Shown piece after piece: positions 8,397 to 16,803 of a stretch of 64,000 nt of DNA. Location of the stretch: the NCBI RefSeq assembly GCF_008124835.1, contig NZ_VNHW01000001.1:434001-498000 (forward strand). Direction: 5' to 3'. Made by a program: the position numbers and the translations under genes. Numbering within the stretch: position 1 is the first letter of the stretch; every line of letters begins with the position of its first letter. This stretch comes from Blastococcus xanthinilyticus (GTDB lineage: Bacteria > Actinomycetota > Actinomycetes > Mycobacteriales > Geodermatophilaceae). The notes below the pieces were generated by a model. That model saw nothing but the letters and a program-made list of their open reading frames with translations. It did no database searches and was not told the DNA's origin.

Positions 8397-8705
8397 GTGG
8401 AGCACCGGCGGCGGCACGTGCGGTTGATGACCGACTACATGGCCGCGTGGCCGTTGTGGATCGACCACGGCCTCACCACCCCCGCCGCCCTCGGCCTCTC
8501 CGCGGCGCTCACGGCCCGCCTGGCCGCCTGGAACGAGCTCTTCCAGGAGCACTTCCACTGGAACGGCGGCTGGCGGGATCCGGACGCCCGCGCCCGCTTC
8601 GCCGCGGACGGTCCCCAGCTGCTGCGCGACCTGCGCCGCGAGCTCCCCGACGACGAGGTCGAGCTCGACGACTGGACGCAGGAGGAGGTGTCCGACCCCG
8701 GGTGA
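8397..8705 (+). CDS. Hypothetical protein, acidic and tryptophan-rich
   Basis: A 102-residue protein not recognised as a named family. It begins with a basic stretch (VEHRRRHVRLMTDYMAAWPLW) and continues with alternating Trp and acidic residues (FHWNGGWRDPDARARF, then LPDDEVELDDW). There is no signal peptide and no clear membrane segment. The start follows a TACCCT -10 box by 7 bp. It is convergent with the DksA-like gene, with 15 bp between stop codons. Confidence 0.65.
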   Translation: MEHRRRHVRLMTDYMAAWPLWIDHGLTTPAALGLSAALTARLAAWNELFQEHFHWNGGWRDPDARARFAADGPQLLRDLRRELPDDEVELDDWTQEEVSDPG

Positions 8706-8720
8706 CCGGCGGCCGGTGCC

Positions 8721-9047
8721 TCAGCGGGCGCAGTCGATGCAGGTGCGGGCCGTGGGCCGGGCGGCGAGCCGCTCCGCCGCGATCGGCCGGCCGCAGCTCT
8801 CGCACCGGCCGTAGGTGCCCGCCTCCACGGCGGTGACCGCGGCGTCGACGTCGGCCAGCCGCCGGCGCGCGCGCTCCAGCAGCGCCACCACCTGCTGCCG
8901 CTCGAAGGCGATCGTGGCGCCCTCCGGGTCGTGCTCGTCGTCGGCGTTGGAGGACTTCGAGGCGGCGACCACCTCGTCGAACTCCCGGGTCAGCGCCTCG
9001 ACCTGCGCCTGCGCCGCGGCCCGCTCGGCGCTCAGTGGATCGGTCAC
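8721..9047 (-). CDS. TraR/DksA-type zinc finger protein
   Basis: A 108-residue protein with a helical N-terminus (a coiled coil over residues ~5-75) and a C4 zinc ribbon at the C-terminus: C82-E-S-C85 and C103-I-D-C106, with the connecting GRPIAAERLAARPTARTC typical of the DksA/TraR C4 family. Members act in the secondary channel of RNA polymerase or are uncharacterised actinobacterial relatives such as CarD-independent regulators. The GTG start has a GGGGGA stretch directly before it. Confidence 0.9.
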   Translation of the reverse strand: MTDPLSAERAAAQAQVEALTREFDEVVAASKSSNADDEHDPEGATIAFERQQVVALLERARRRLADVDAAVTAVEAGTYGRCESCGRPIAAERLAARPTARTCIDCAR

Positions 9048-9090
9048 TCCCCCATGCTCCCCCGACCCCCGACAACCTGCCCCGGGCCGG

Positions 9091-9729
9091 TCAGCGCGCC
9101 CGGCGGAGCAGCCGCAGCGAGCCGGTGCCGGGCAGCTCGGTGAAGTCCCCCGACGCCAGCACCCGGGTGTAGACGCCGTACGGCGCCTGCCCGCCGTCGG
9201 TCGGGTCGGGGAAGACGTCGTGGATGGCCAGCGTGCCGCCGACGGCGAGCTTCGCGACCCAGGCGTCCTGGTCCCGCCGCGCGGACTCCTCGGTGTGGCT
9301 GCCGTCGAGGAACAGCAGCGCCAGCGGCGTGCTCCAGAGCGGAGCGAGGAGCTCCGAGCGGGTGACGACGGCGATCACGACGTCCTCGGCGCCGGCTTCG
9401 GCGATGGTCCGGCGGAACCTGGGCAGCGTGTCGATGCGACCGACCGCGGGGTCGACCAGCGACGGGTCGTGGTACTCCCAGCCGGGCTGGTGCTCCTCTG
9501 ACCCCCGGTGGTGGTCGACCGTGACGACGAGCCGGGAGGCCTCCCGCGCGGCGGCGGCGAGGTAGAGCGCCGACTTCCCCATCCAGCTGCCCACCTCCAG
9601 CAGCGGCCCCGGCACGGTCACCGCGCGGGCCGCCTCGTACAGCGCCCGCCCCTCGTCGTCGGGCATGAACCCGGCGGCGGCCCGGGCGGCGGCGAGGAGG
9701 TCGGTGCGCACGGCGACAGCCTCGCTCAT
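9091..9729 (-). CDS. Class I SAM-dependent methyltransferase (Methyltransf_24 type)
   Basis: A 212-residue protein with the motif I variant LLEVGSWMGKSALYLAAAA, an acidic second motif VVTVDHHRGSEEHQPG and LLFLDGSHTEESARRD, a layout seen in O-methyltransferase-like Methyltransf_24 proteins linked to glycan or natural-product modification. The aspartates of VDHH and FLDGSH could bind metal. It starts inside the stop codon of the YibE/F gene (ATGA), so the two are translationally coupled although their functions have no obvious link. Confidence 0.88.
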   Translation of the reverse strand: MSEAVAVRTDLLAAARAAAGFMPDDEGRALYEAARAVTVPGPLLEVGSWMGKSALYLAAAAREASRLVVTVDHHRGSEEHQPGWEYHDPSLVDPAVGRIDTLPRFRRTIAEAGAEDVVIAVVTRSELLAPLWSTPLALLFLDGSHTEESARRDQDAWVAKLAVGGTLAIHDVFPDPTDGGQAPYGVYTRVLASGDFTELPGTGSLRLLRRAR

Positions 9730-10994
9730 GGGATGAACCGGGCCCGCAGCGCGGTCACCCTCCGCTCGGCGGCCGCCCCGGTCTCGGTGTCGGCGGCCTT
9801 GGCGAAGAAGGCGCCGGCCGCCGTCGTCACCGGGACGGCGAGCACCAGCGCGATGGCCCCGACCATCGTGCGGATGACCTCCTCGGCCAGTGCGGACGAG
9901 GTCAGGACGACGTTCCACGGCTGGGAGTACAGCTCGAAGAGCAGCAGCAGCGGCAGGGCCGCCCCGGCGTAGGCGAAGACGATCGTGTAGACGGTCGAGG
10001 CGATGTGGTCCCGGCCCACCGCCATGCCGCGGGTGTACAGCTCCCGCCAGGTCATCGTGGGGTCGACCTCGTGCAGCTGCCAGATCGCCGAGGCCTGGGT
10101 GATCGTGACGTCGTTGAGGACGCCGAGCCCGGCGACGACCACCCCGGCGAGGACCAGCCCCGAGAAGTCCAGCGTCGGGTCGTAGCCCTGGAGCGTCACG
10201 GTCTCCTCGCTGGTGAGCCCGGTCAGCCGGGCGGTGGCCACCGCCAGCGTGCCCATCACGGCGACCAGGGTGAGGCCGAACAGCGTGCCGACGAGCGCGG
10301 TCGTCGTCCGGGCGGAGAAGCCGTGCGCGAGGTAGAGGACGACGAACATGATCGCCGCGGAGCCGACGAGGGTGACCAGCACCGGCGAGGTGTCCCCGAG
10401 CAGCCCCGGCAGCACGAACCGCAGCAGCACGAAGAACGCGAACCCCAACCCGAGCAGCGACGCCAGCCCACGCCATCGGGCCACCAGCCCGACGACGACG
10501 GCGAAGGCCACGGCCAGCGTGATCATCGGGACGTCGCGGGCGAAGTCGGAGAAGAAGTAGGCGGGCCCGCCCTCCGCGGTGGGGTCGCGGGTCAGGACCA
10601 GCGTGTCGCCCTCCTCGACGCCGTTGGCCACGACGACGGCGTCGAGGTCGATCCGCACGAAGTCGCCGCTCCCCGGGCCGTCCAGGACCTCGACCACGGC
10701 GAACGCGCAGGTGGCCGGCCGGCCCTCCGCACCGCAGTCGTAGGGGTCGACCGACACGACCCGCCCGTCGGGGTACTCGGTGCCCGGCGGCAGCGCCGCG
10801 GCGGCCGCCTGCTGGGCGCGGCTCGGCTCCCCGTCGGGCCACAGCGCCAGCAGGCCGATGACCGTGGCGAGCCCCACCGGGACGAGGACCAGCAGCATCA
10901 GCCACACGGCCCGCCGCCGCCGGGTCAGCGCCTCGGGGGTCGGTGGCGGCGCGTCCGGATCAGGACCGTGGGTGTGGGCGTGGGGAGACGACAC
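9726..10994 (-). CDS. YibE/F family membrane protein
   Basis: A 422-residue integral membrane protein. A His-rich cytoplasmic N-terminus (MSSPHAHTHGPDPD) precedes one transmembrane helix (~31-50), an extracellular domain with a possible disulfide (YDCGAEGRPATCAF) and then seven or eight helices. The motif VLNDVTITQASAIWQL is the conserved YibE/F signature. In Lactococcus YibE/YibF have been linked to export during stress, but the substrate is unknown. GTG 10994 follows a TAGCCT -10 box by 6 bp, so the gene is leaderless. Confidence 0.9.
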   Translation of the reverse strand: MSSPHAHTHGPDPDAPPPTPEALTRRRRAVWLMLLVLVPVGLATVIGLLALWPDGEPSRAQQAAAAALPPGTEYPDGRVVSVDPYDCGAEGRPATCAFAVVEVLDGPGSGDFVRIDLDAVVVANGVEEGDTLVLTRDPTAEGGPAYFFSDFARDVPMITLAVAFAVVVGLVARWRGLASLLGLGFAFFVLLRFVLPGLLGDTSPVLVTLVGSAAIMFVVLYLAHGFSARTTTALVGTLFGLTLVAVMGTLAVATARLTGLTSEETVTLQGYDPTLDFSGLVLAGVVVAGLGVLNDVTITQASAIWQLHEVDPTMTWRELYTRGMAVGRDHIASTVYTIVFAYAGAALPLLLLFELYSQPWNVVLTSSALAEEVIRTMVGAIALVLAVPVTTAAGAFFAKAADTETGAAAERRVTALRARFIP

Positions 10995-11000
10995 CCGGTC

Positions 11001-11006
11001 AGGCTA
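11001..11006 (-). promoter_or_regulatory. Leaderless -10 box for the YibE/F gene
   Basis: TAGCCT on the minus strand matches TAnnnT and is 6 bp before GTG 10994. Confidence 0.5.
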
Positions 11007-11044
11007 GGAGGCCGCGCCCGCCCCACGCGCACCCCACACCGGGG

Positions 11045-11488
11045 TCAGGAGTGCTCGGTGCCCCGCGACCCGGGGCCGCCGTCCGGGGCCTGCTCGGCCA
11101 CTCCGCCGCCGTCGGCCTCGACGATGGTGAACCGGTGCCACAGCCCGGTCAGCTGGAGCGGCCGGGCGACCGAGGGGGGCGGCTCGACGAGCACGGTCTC
11201 GATCGCGCGCGGCACGCCGAGCTTCTGCAGCTGGACGAGCACCGCCAGCCCGGCGGAGCCCATGAAGGTCACCTCGCGCAGGTCGAGCTCGAGCCGGCGC
11301 AGCGACTGCTCGGCCAGGAGCAGGTCGGTGACGATCCGGACGAGCGGGCGCCGGGCGGTGTCGGTGAGCTCGCCGCTGACGGTGAGCCGGGCGGTGTCCC
11401 CCTCGACGACGTGCCCGACGACCGGCTCGGCGGCGGAGCCTTCGGGCGAGGCGTGCGGGGCGGCGTTGGTCGTCTCCTCCACGGGCAC
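11045..11488 (-). CDS. STAS-domain anti-sigma factor antagonist-like protein
   Basis: About 147 residues with a STAS domain over residues ~28-125: ARLTVSGELTDTARRPLVRI, then LELDLREVTFMGSAGLAVLV. The DxSG-like switch of anti-anti-sigma factors is here FMGSAG, whose serine is the expected phosphorylation site. A partner-switching role with an anti-sigma kinase is likely from the family; no kinase gene is adjacent. Two GTG codons (11488 and 11482) compete as starts. The gene is divergent from hsp20 across a stress-type promoter region, which fits a general-stress role. Confidence 0.8.
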   Translation of the reverse strand: MPVEETTNAAPHASPEGSAAEPVVGHVVEGDTARLTVSGELTDTARRPLVRIVTDLLLAEQSLRRLELDLREVTFMGSAGLAVLVQLQKLGVPRAIETVLVEPPPSVARPLQLTGLWHRFTIVEADGGGVAEQAPDGGPGSRGTEHS

Positions 11489-11572
11489 GTCCTGCCCCGC
11501 GGAGGCCCGCTTCACGCCTCCGCCGGGCGGCAACCGGGTCAGCGGTGCGACGAAGTTTTCTCCGCGGGAGAT

Positions 11573-11600
11573 GTTTACCGGGTCGTCGAGGCGAGGTAAT
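11573..11600 (+). promoter_or_regulatory. Possible alternative-sigma promoter of hsp20
   Basis: GTTTAC at 11573 and GGTAAT at 11595 are 16 bp apart and resemble the GTTT / GGGTAT elements of SigB/SigF-type general-stress promoters, though the match is imperfect. They lie ~70 bp before the hsp20 start in otherwise GC-rich DNA. No HspR HAIR palindrome was seen. Confidence 0.35.
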
Positions 11601-11671
11601 CTGCAGTCGCCACTAGAGGTTGACGCCTCGGGCAGCGAACTCCCGAACGACCCCCGCAGGAGGTTCCAGCC

Positions 11672-12169
11672 ATGATGCTGACCGCGTACGACCCGTTCGC
11701 CGCCACGTCCGCCGCCTTCCGCGCGCTGGACCAGCTCACCGGCCGCGCCGGCACCGGCACGGCCCGCCAGCTGTCGGGCATGCCGATGGACGCCTACCGG
11801 GTCGGTGACAACTTCGTCGCCCACTTCGACCTGCCGGGGGTCGACCCCGGCTCGATCGACCTGTCGGTCGAGGGCAACACCCTGACCGTCAGCGCCGAGC
11901 GCTCGGTCCCGCAGCTGGAGAACGCCGAGTGGGCCGTCGCCGAACGCCCCTTCGGCAGCTACACCCGGCAGCTGGTGCTCGGCCGCAGCCTGGACACCGA
12001 CCGGCTGGAGGCCAGCTACCACGACGGCGTGCTGAGCATCAGCATCCCCGTCGCCGAGAAGGCCAAGGCGCGGAAGATCACCGTGACCCGGGCCGACGTC
12101 CCCGCGGCGGTCGGGAGCCGCACGATCGAGGGCGAGCCCCAGCAGGACCAGGCGGCGGTCGAGAGCTGA
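11672..12169 (+). CDS. hsp20: Hsp20/alpha-crystallin small heat shock protein
   Basis: A 165-residue ATP-independent holdase chaperone. The alpha-crystallin domain spans ~40-135: YRVGDNFVAHFDLPGVDPGS, LTVSAERS and the end strand DGVLSISIPVAEKAKARKI, with the L-x-I/V pattern used for oligomer contacts. AGGAGG lies 8 bp before the ATG pair at 11672/11675. A strong hairpin follows the gene, and a MerR-type regulator comes next, an arrangement like the hsp-hspR units of actinobacteria. Confidence 0.95.
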   Translation: MMLTAYDPFAATSAAFRALDQLTGRAGTGTARQLSGMPMDAYRVGDNFVAHFDLPGVDPGSIDLSVEGNTLTVSAERSVPQLENAEWAVAERPFGSYTRQLVLGRSLDTDRLEASYHDGVLSISIPVAEKAKARKITVTRADVPAAVGSRTIEGEPQQDQAAVES

Positions 12170-12212
12170 CCGCAGCCCCCGGGCCGGGCCCGACCGGGCC
12201 CGGCCCCTGCGG
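12170..12212 (+). terminator. GC-rich hairpin after hsp20
   Basis: GGGCCGGGCCC (12181-12191) pairs with GGGCCCGGCCC (12196-12206) over a GACC loop. An outer CCGCAG/CTGCGG pair extends the stem. It starts right at the hsp20 stop and stands 30 bp before the MerR gene, so it should terminate or attenuate read-through into that gene. Confidence 0.65.
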
Positions 12213-12242
12213 CGTCCGGGCGGCCGACGACAGGAGAGCCAC

Positions 12243-12599
12243 GTGATCAGCCCCGACCCGGGCGAGCCGCTGCGCCGGCTGGACGACCCGGACTACCCCG
12301 CCCTGACGATGAGCCAGGCGGCCGAGCTCCTGGGCGTCCAGGCCGCGTTCCTGCGCAGCCTGGACGGCTCCGGTGTGCTGCAGCCGCACCGCTCCCCCGG
12401 AGGGCACCGCCGTTACTCGCGCTCCCAGCTGACCATCGCCGCCCGCGTGCGCGGGCTGCTCGACGACGGGCACCCCCTGGCCTCGGCCGAGGTGATCGTG
12501 GGCCTCCAGGACGAGCTGGCGTCCGCACAGGCCGACCTCGCCCGCCTCAGGGACGACGACCAGGACCATCCGGCCGACCGGGTGCGCAAGGAACCCTAG
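12243..12599 (+). CDS. MerR-family (HspR-like) regulator
   Basis: A 118-residue regulator with a MerR winged helix-turn-helix: LTMSQAAELLGVQAAFLRSL followed by GVLQPHRSPGGHRRYSRSQL (residues ~21-66), then a short helical tail. There are no metal-binding cysteines, so it is not a CueR-type copper sensor despite the copper genes downstream. Position after hsp20 suggests an HspR-like chaperone regulator. GTG 12243 has GGAGA 7 bp before it. Its stop codon lies inside the CsoR operator of the next transcription unit. Confidence 0.82.
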   Translation: MISPDPGEPLRRLDDPDYPALTMSQAAELLGVQAAFLRSLDGSGVLQPHRSPGGHRRYSRSQLTIAARVRGLLDDGHPLASAEVIVGLQDELASAQADLARLRDDDQDHPADRVRKEP

Positions 12600-12610
12600 G
12601 GGGGTATGGT
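12594..12610 (+). promoter_or_regulatory. CsoR-type operator with -10 box
   Basis: The run CCCTAGGGGGGTATGGT combines a G-tract pseudo-palindrome like those bound by copper-sensing CsoR with TATGGT, a plausible -10 element. It overlaps the MerR stop codon (12597-12599) and precedes csoR, so copper would relieve autorepression of csoR-copZ-copA. Confidence 0.6.
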
Positions 12611-12651
12611 TCTCCGTGGGCGCCGAGCAGCGGCGCCGGCAGGAGGACGAC

Positions 12652-12972
12652 GTGGAACCCACCGCGGACGCGTGCAGCGGGCACGACCACGCGCACGGCT
12701 ACATCCACCGCAAGGACGACTACCTCAAGCGGCTGCGCCGGATCGAGGGCCAGGCCCGCGGGCTGCAGCGCATGGTCGAGGACGAGAAGTACTGCATCGA
12801 CATCCTCACCCAGGTCTCGGCCATGACGAAGGCGTTGCAGGCCGTTTCCCTCGGCCTCCTCGAGGAACACCTGAGCCACTGCGTCGTCGACGCGGCGCGG
12901 GCCGGTGGCCGCGAGGCCGAGGAGAAGGTCCGCGAGGCCACGGAGGCGATCGCCCGCCTCGTCCGCTCCTGA
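12652..12972 (+). CDS. csoR: Copper-sensing repressor CsoR
   Basis: A 106-residue four-helix DUF156 repressor. The Cu(I) ligands are visible with the correct spacing: C48 in EDEKYCIDIL, H73 and C77 in EEHLSHC, equal to C36-H61-C65 of M. tuberculosis CsoR. The N-terminal CSGHDHAHGYIH stretch adds potential metal ligands. I chose GTG 12652 because AGGAGG lies 5 bp upstream; GTG 12616, 5 bp past the -10 box, could start a leaderless longer form of 118 residues. It leads the copper operon and should release the DNA on Cu(I) binding. Confidence 0.9.
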   Translation: MEPTADACSGHDHAHGYIHRKDDYLKRLRRIEGQARGLQRMVEDEKYCIDILTQVSAMTKALQAVSLGLLEEHLSHCVVDAARAGGREAEEKVREATEAIARLVRS

Positions 12973-12998
12973 CCACCCATCCCCCCGGGAGGAACACC

Positions 12999-13211
12999 AT
13001 GACCACCACTGCCAGCTACACCGTCACCGGCATGACCTGCGGGCACTGCGTCACCTCGGTCACCGAGGAGGTCACCGCTCTCCCCGGCGTGACCGGCGTC
13101 GAGGTCGACCTCGCGACCGGCGGCCTCACCGTGACCAGCGAGCAGCCGGTCGACGAGTCCGCCGTCCGCGCCGCCGTCGAAGAGGCCGGATACGAGGTGA
13201 GCGGCCGCTGA
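12999..13211 (+). CDS. copZ: Heavy-metal-associated (CopZ-type) copper chaperone
   Basis: A 70-residue ferredoxin-like HMA domain with the metal loop GMTCGHC (C14 and C17) and the C-terminal EEAGYEV signature. It should pass Cu(I) to the P-type ATPase encoded two genes on. GGGAGG stands 7 bp before the ATG. It is co-oriented with csoR, 26 bp downstream. Confidence 0.93.
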   Translation: MTTTASYTVTGMTCGHCVTSVTEEVTALPGVTGVEVDLATGGLTVTSEQPVDESAVRAAVEEAGYEVSGR

Positions 13212-13224
13212 TGCGGCCGGCCCC

Positions 13225-14187
13225 ATGAACACCCCCGCGAAGATCGCCGCGTTCGCCGTCGGCCTGGTCGCCGTGTTCGGCGCGGCGGTCGGCGTGGGCT
13301 CCGCGGTCGGCCCGGTGGGCCCGGCGGCGACCGAGCACTCCCCCGCCGCCGGCTCCCCCGGGGCCGCCGCCGCACCGCACGCGGACGGCGGCTCCGCTCC
13401 CGCCGCGCCGCCCCCGGTGCCCGCCGGGCTCCAGGTCTCCCAGGACGGCTACACCCTCGCGCTGGCCGACGACACGGCGCCGCCCGGCGAGGCCGTCCCG
13501 GTCGCCTTCACGATCGTGGGCCCCGACGGCGCCCCGGTGACCGGGTACGAGACCGACCACGACGTCGACCTGCACCTGGTCGCGGTGCGCCGCGACCTCA
13601 CCGGCTACCAGCACGTGCACCCCGAGCTCGGCGACGACGGCGTCTGGCGCGCGCCGCTGGCCCTGGACCCGGGCAGCTGGCGGCTGTTCACCGACTTCAC
13701 CGCGGCCGCCGACGGCGAGAACCGCGTCCTCGGCGCCGATCTCGCCGTCGCCGGCGACTACGAGCCCGCCCCGTTGCCGGAACCGTCGCAGGTGGCGGAG
13801 GTGGACGGCTACACCGTCGTCCTGAACGGCGAGCTGACCCCCGGCGCCGAATCGGAGCTGACCCTGAGCGTCAGCCGGGACGGCGCCCCGGTCACCGACC
13901 TGCAGCCCTACCTCGGCGCCTTCGGGCACCTGGTCGCGCTGCGCGACGGCGATCTCGGCTACCTGCACGTGCACCCGGCCGGGGACGACGCCGTCGAACC
14001 CGCGCCCGGCCCGCACCTCCGCTTCGCCACCACCGCCCCGTCGGGAGGCACGTACCGGCTGTTCCTGGACTTCCGCCACGACGGCGAGGTGCACACCGCC
14101 GAGTTCACCGTGCCCGCGGGAGAGCCCGCCCCGCCCGTCGAGGGGGCGGCCCCGCACACCGGGGACCACGAGGAGCACGGATCATGA
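13225..14187 (+). CDS. Secreted copper-locus protein with duplicated HVHP domain
   Basis: A 320-residue protein anchored or exported by an N-terminal hydrophobic helix (residues ~5-29), followed by an Ala/Pro/His-rich linker. Two related beta-rich repeats follow: [20 protein letters not shown] near residue 115 and [18 protein letters not shown] near residue 232. Their paired histidines would suit Cu or Ag binding outside the membrane. The C-terminus is also His-rich ([11 protein letters not shown]). Its stop overlaps the copA start (ATGA), tying it to copper export. The family is common beside actinobacterial copA but has no proven biochemical role that I know. Confidence 0.8.
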   Translation: MNTPAKIAAFAVGLVAVFGAAVGVGSAVGPVGPAATEHSPAAGSPGAAAAPHADGGSAPAAPPPVPAGLQVSQDGYTLALADDTAPPGEAVPVAFTIVGPDGAPVTGYETDHDVDLHLVAVRRDLTGYQHVHPELGDDGVWRAPLALDPGSWRLFTDFTAAADGENRVLGADLAVAGDYEPAPLPEPSQVAEVDGYTVVLNGELTPGAESELTLSVSRDGAPVTDLQPYLGAFGHLVALRDGDLGYLHVHPAGDDAVEPAPGPHLRFATTAPSGGTYRLFLDFRHDGEVHTAEFTVPAGEPAPPVEGAAPHTGDHEEHGS

Positions 14188-16526
14188 CCACCACCCCCTC
14201 CCCTGGCACGACGCTGCAGGACGTCGAGCTGCTGATCGGCGGGATGACCTGCGCCTCGTGCGCGGCCCGGGTCGAGAAGAAGCTCAACAAGCTCGACGGC
14301 GTGCGCGCCACGGTCAACTACGCCACCGAGAAGGCCAAGGTCAGCTTCGGCGACGGCGTCAGCACCGACGACCTGATCGCCACGGTGGAGAAGACCGGCT
14401 ACACCGCGCACCTCCCCGAGCCCCCGAAGCCGGAGCTCGACGCGGAGGCCGACGCCGATCCCGCCGACGCACCGGTGCGCGCGCTGCGCACTCGCCTCGT
14501 CGTCTCGGCGCTCCTGAGCGTGCCGGTGATCGCCCTGGCGATGGTGCCGGCGCTGCAGTTCGAGTACTGGCAGTGGCTCTCGCTGACCCTGGCCGCGCCG
14601 GTGGTCGTGTGGGGCGGCCTGCCGTTCCACCGTGCGGCCTGGACCAACCTGCGGCACGGCGCCGCCACGATGGACACCCTGGTGTCCCTGGGCACGCTGG
14701 CGGCGTTCGGCTGGTCGCTGTACGCGCTGTTCTGGGGCACCGCCGGCGTCCCCGGCATGACGCACCCGTTCGAGCTGACCATCGCGCGCACCGACGGCAG
14801 CGCCAACATCTACCTCGAGGCCGCGGCCGGGGTGACCACCTTCATCCTCGCCGGGCGCTGGTTCGAGGCCCGCTCCAAGCGGCGGGCCGGGGCCGCGCTG
14901 CGCGCGCTGCTCGAGCTCGGCGCCAAGGAGGTCTCCGTGCTGCGCGGGGGCACCGAGCGCCGGGTGCCGGTCGCCGACCTCGGGGTGGGCGACGCGTTCG
15001 TCGTCCGCCCGGGCGAGAAGATCGCCGCCGACGGCGAGGTGACCGAGGGCGCCTCCGCCGTGGACGCGTCCATGCTGACCGGTGAGTCGGTGCCCGTCGA
15101 GGTGCGCCCCGGCGACCCCGTCACCGGCGGCACCGTCAACGCCGGCGGCCGCCTGGTGGTGCGCGCCACCCGCATCGGCAGCGACACCCAGTTGGCCCAG
15201 ATGGCCCGCCTGGTGGAGGACGCGCAGAACGGCAAGGCCGAGGTCCAGCGCCTGGCCGACCGGATCTCCGGCATCTTCGTGCCGGTCGTGCTCGCCCTGA
15301 CCGTGGCGACCCTCGGCTTCTGGATCGGCACCGGCGCCGGGCTGCCCGCTGCCTTCACGGCCGCGGTGGCGGTCCTGATCATCGCCTGCCCGTGCGCCCT
15401 GGGCCTGGCCACGCCGACGGCGCTGATGGTCGGCACCGGCCGCGGGGCGCAGCTGGGCATCCTGATCAAGGGCCCGGAGGTGCTGGAGTCCACCCGCCGC
15501 GTCGACACCGTCGTCCTGGACAAGACCGGCACGGTGACCACCGGCCGCATGACGCTGCTGGACGTCGTCCCCGCGCCCGGGCAGGACCCCGAGCAGGTGC
15601 TCCGGCTGGCCGGCGCGCTGGAGCAGGCGTCGGAGCACCCGATCGCCCAGGCCGTGGCCCGGGGCGCGACCGAGCGCACCGGCGCGCTGCCCGCGGTGGC
15701 CGAGTTCGCCAACGTGGAGGGCCTCGGCGTCCAGGGCGTGGTCGAGGGCGCCGCGGTGGTCGTCGGCCGGCGCCGGCTGCTGGCCGACTGGGCGATGGCC
15801 CTGCCGGAGGAGCTGGCGCGGGCCGTGACCGCGGCGGAGGGCGCCGGCCGGACCGCGATCGCGGTCGGCTGGGACGGCGCCGCCCGCGGGGTGCTGGTCG
15901 TCGCCGACGCGGTGAAGCCCACCTCCGCGACCGCCGTCGCGCAGCTGCGCGCGCTCGGGCTCACCCCCGTGCTGCTGACCGGCGACAACGAGCAGGCCGC
16001 CCGCGCGGTGGCCGACCAGGTCGGCATCGACCAGGTCATCGCCGAGGTGCTGCCGCAGGACAAGGTGGACGTCGTCCGCCGGCTGCAGCAGGAGGGGCGC
16101 ACCGTCGCCATGGTCGGCGACGGGGTGAACGACGCCCCGGCGCTGGCGCAGGCCGACCTCGGCCTGGCCATGGGCACCGGCACCGACGTCGCCATCCAGG
16201 CCAGCGACCTGACCCTGGTGCGCGGCGACCTCCGGGCCGCGGCCGACGCCATCCGGCTCGCCCGCCGGACGCTGGGCACGATCAAGGGCAACCTGTTCTG
16301 GGCCTTCGCCTACAACGTGGCCGCCCTGCCGCTGGCCGCCGCAGGGCTGCTGAACCCGATGATCGCCGGCGCCGCGATGGCGTTCAGCTCGGTGTTCGTG
16401 GTGTCCAACAGCCTGCGGCTGCGCGGCTTCGCGCCGCTGCCGGAGAACCGGGACGCGGCTCTCGCCGTGGCCGGCGGCCGCCCCGACGCGTCGGCCGACC
16501 CGGACCGCACCGTCCCGGCGGGGTAG
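14184..16526 (+). CDS. copA: Copper-translocating P1B-type ATPase
   Basis: A 780-residue Cu(I) exporter. One N-terminal HMA domain (M21-T-C-A-S-C26), the actuator TGES near residue 299, the transmembrane CPC motif (C402-P-C404), the phosphorylation site D446 in DKTGTVTTG, and the hinge [20 protein letters not shown] are all present. The last helix holds [20 protein letters not shown], whose Met and Ser residues complete the copper site. It uses ATP to move Cu(I) out of the cytoplasm. It is the last gene of the csoR-copZ operon, overlapping the gene before it by 4 bp. Confidence 0.96.
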   Translation: MTTTPSPGTTLQDVELLIGGMTCASCAARVEKKLNKLDGVRATVNYATEKAKVSFGDGVSTDDLIATVEKTGYTAHLPEPPKPELDAEADADPADAPVRALRTRLVVSALLSVPVIALAMVPALQFEYWQWLSLTLAAPVVVWGGLPFHRAAWTNLRHGAATMDTLVSLGTLAAFGWSLYALFWGTAGVPGMTHPFELTIARTDGSANIYLEAAAGVTTFILAGRWFEARSKRRAGAALRALLELGAKEVSVLRGGTERRVPVADLGVGDAFVVRPGEKIAADGEVTEGASAVDASMLTGESVPVEVRPGDPVTGGTVNAGGRLVVRATRIGSDTQLAQMARLVEDAQNGKAEVQRLADRISGIFVPVVLALTVATLGFWIGTGAGLPAAFTAAVAVLIIACPCALGLATPTALMVGTGRGAQLGILIKGPEVLESTRRVDTVVLDKTGTVTTGRMTLLDVVPAPGQDPEQVLRLAGALEQASEHPIAQAVARGATERTGALPAVAEFANVEGLGVQGVVEGAAVVVGRRRLLADWAMALPEELARAVTAAEGAGRTAIAVGWDGAARGVLVVADAVKPTSATAVAQLRALGLTPVLLTGDNEQAARAVADQVGIDQVIAEVLPQDKVDVVRRLQQEGRTVAMVGDGVNDAPALAQADLGLAMGTGTDVAIQASDLTLVRGDLRAAADAIRLARRTLGTIKGNLFWAFAYNVAALPLAAAGLLNPMIAGAAMAFSSVFVVSNSLRLRGFAPLPENRDAALAVAGGRPDASADPDRTVPAG

Positions 16527-16594
16527 CTGCCGCGAGCGACCGCGCCGGGCGTCCGGGGCACGTCCGGTCGCCCTTGCCATGCTCCTCCACGGAG

Positions 16595-16632
16595 AGTCGG
16601 TCTCTGCTTCCCCGGCGAAGCAGAGACCGACT
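16595..16632. repeat. Inverted repeat, copy A of the GTCGGTCTCTGC family
   Basis: AGTCGGTCTCTGCTT (16595-16609) is followed after 8 bp by its exact reverse complement (16618-16632). The outer 12 bases are the same as in the palindrome at 16731. It lies 69 bp after copA and may also serve as its terminator. Confidence 0.8.
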
Positions 16633-16730
16633 TCCCGGGAAGCAGCCCCCGCCAGGAGGCCGGACCGCGAGCAGTGGCCCAGGGACCAGTAGGCGCCAGG
16701 GAGCAGTAGGCGCCAGGTTCCCCGTGCACA

Positions 16731-16766
16731 GTCGGTCTCTGCCCACCATGGTGGGCAGAGACCGAC
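16731..16766. repeat. 36-bp perfect palindrome, copy B of the GTCGGTCTCTGC family
   Basis: The 36 bases are a perfect palindrome with arms GTCGGTCTCTGCCCACC and centre AT. The outer arm GTCGGTCTCTGC is shared with copy A, but the inner bases differ while keeping symmetry. A 14-bp direct repeat, CAGTAGGCGCCAGG, occurs twice in the 40 bp before it. The 277-bp gap between copA and the next gene holds nothing else that I can recognise. Confidence 0.85.
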
Positions 16767-16803
16767 CATCCGCAGATACACCGGCCGACTCCGAGGGATC
16801 ACC

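Noticed and set aside
12243-12599. CueR-type copper activator
   Set aside because: It has no cysteine in the expected C-terminal metal loop; position after hsp20 fits an HspR-like role better.
16595-16766. CRISPR array
   Set aside because: Only two units, each an inverted repeat, with unequal spacing and no cas genes.
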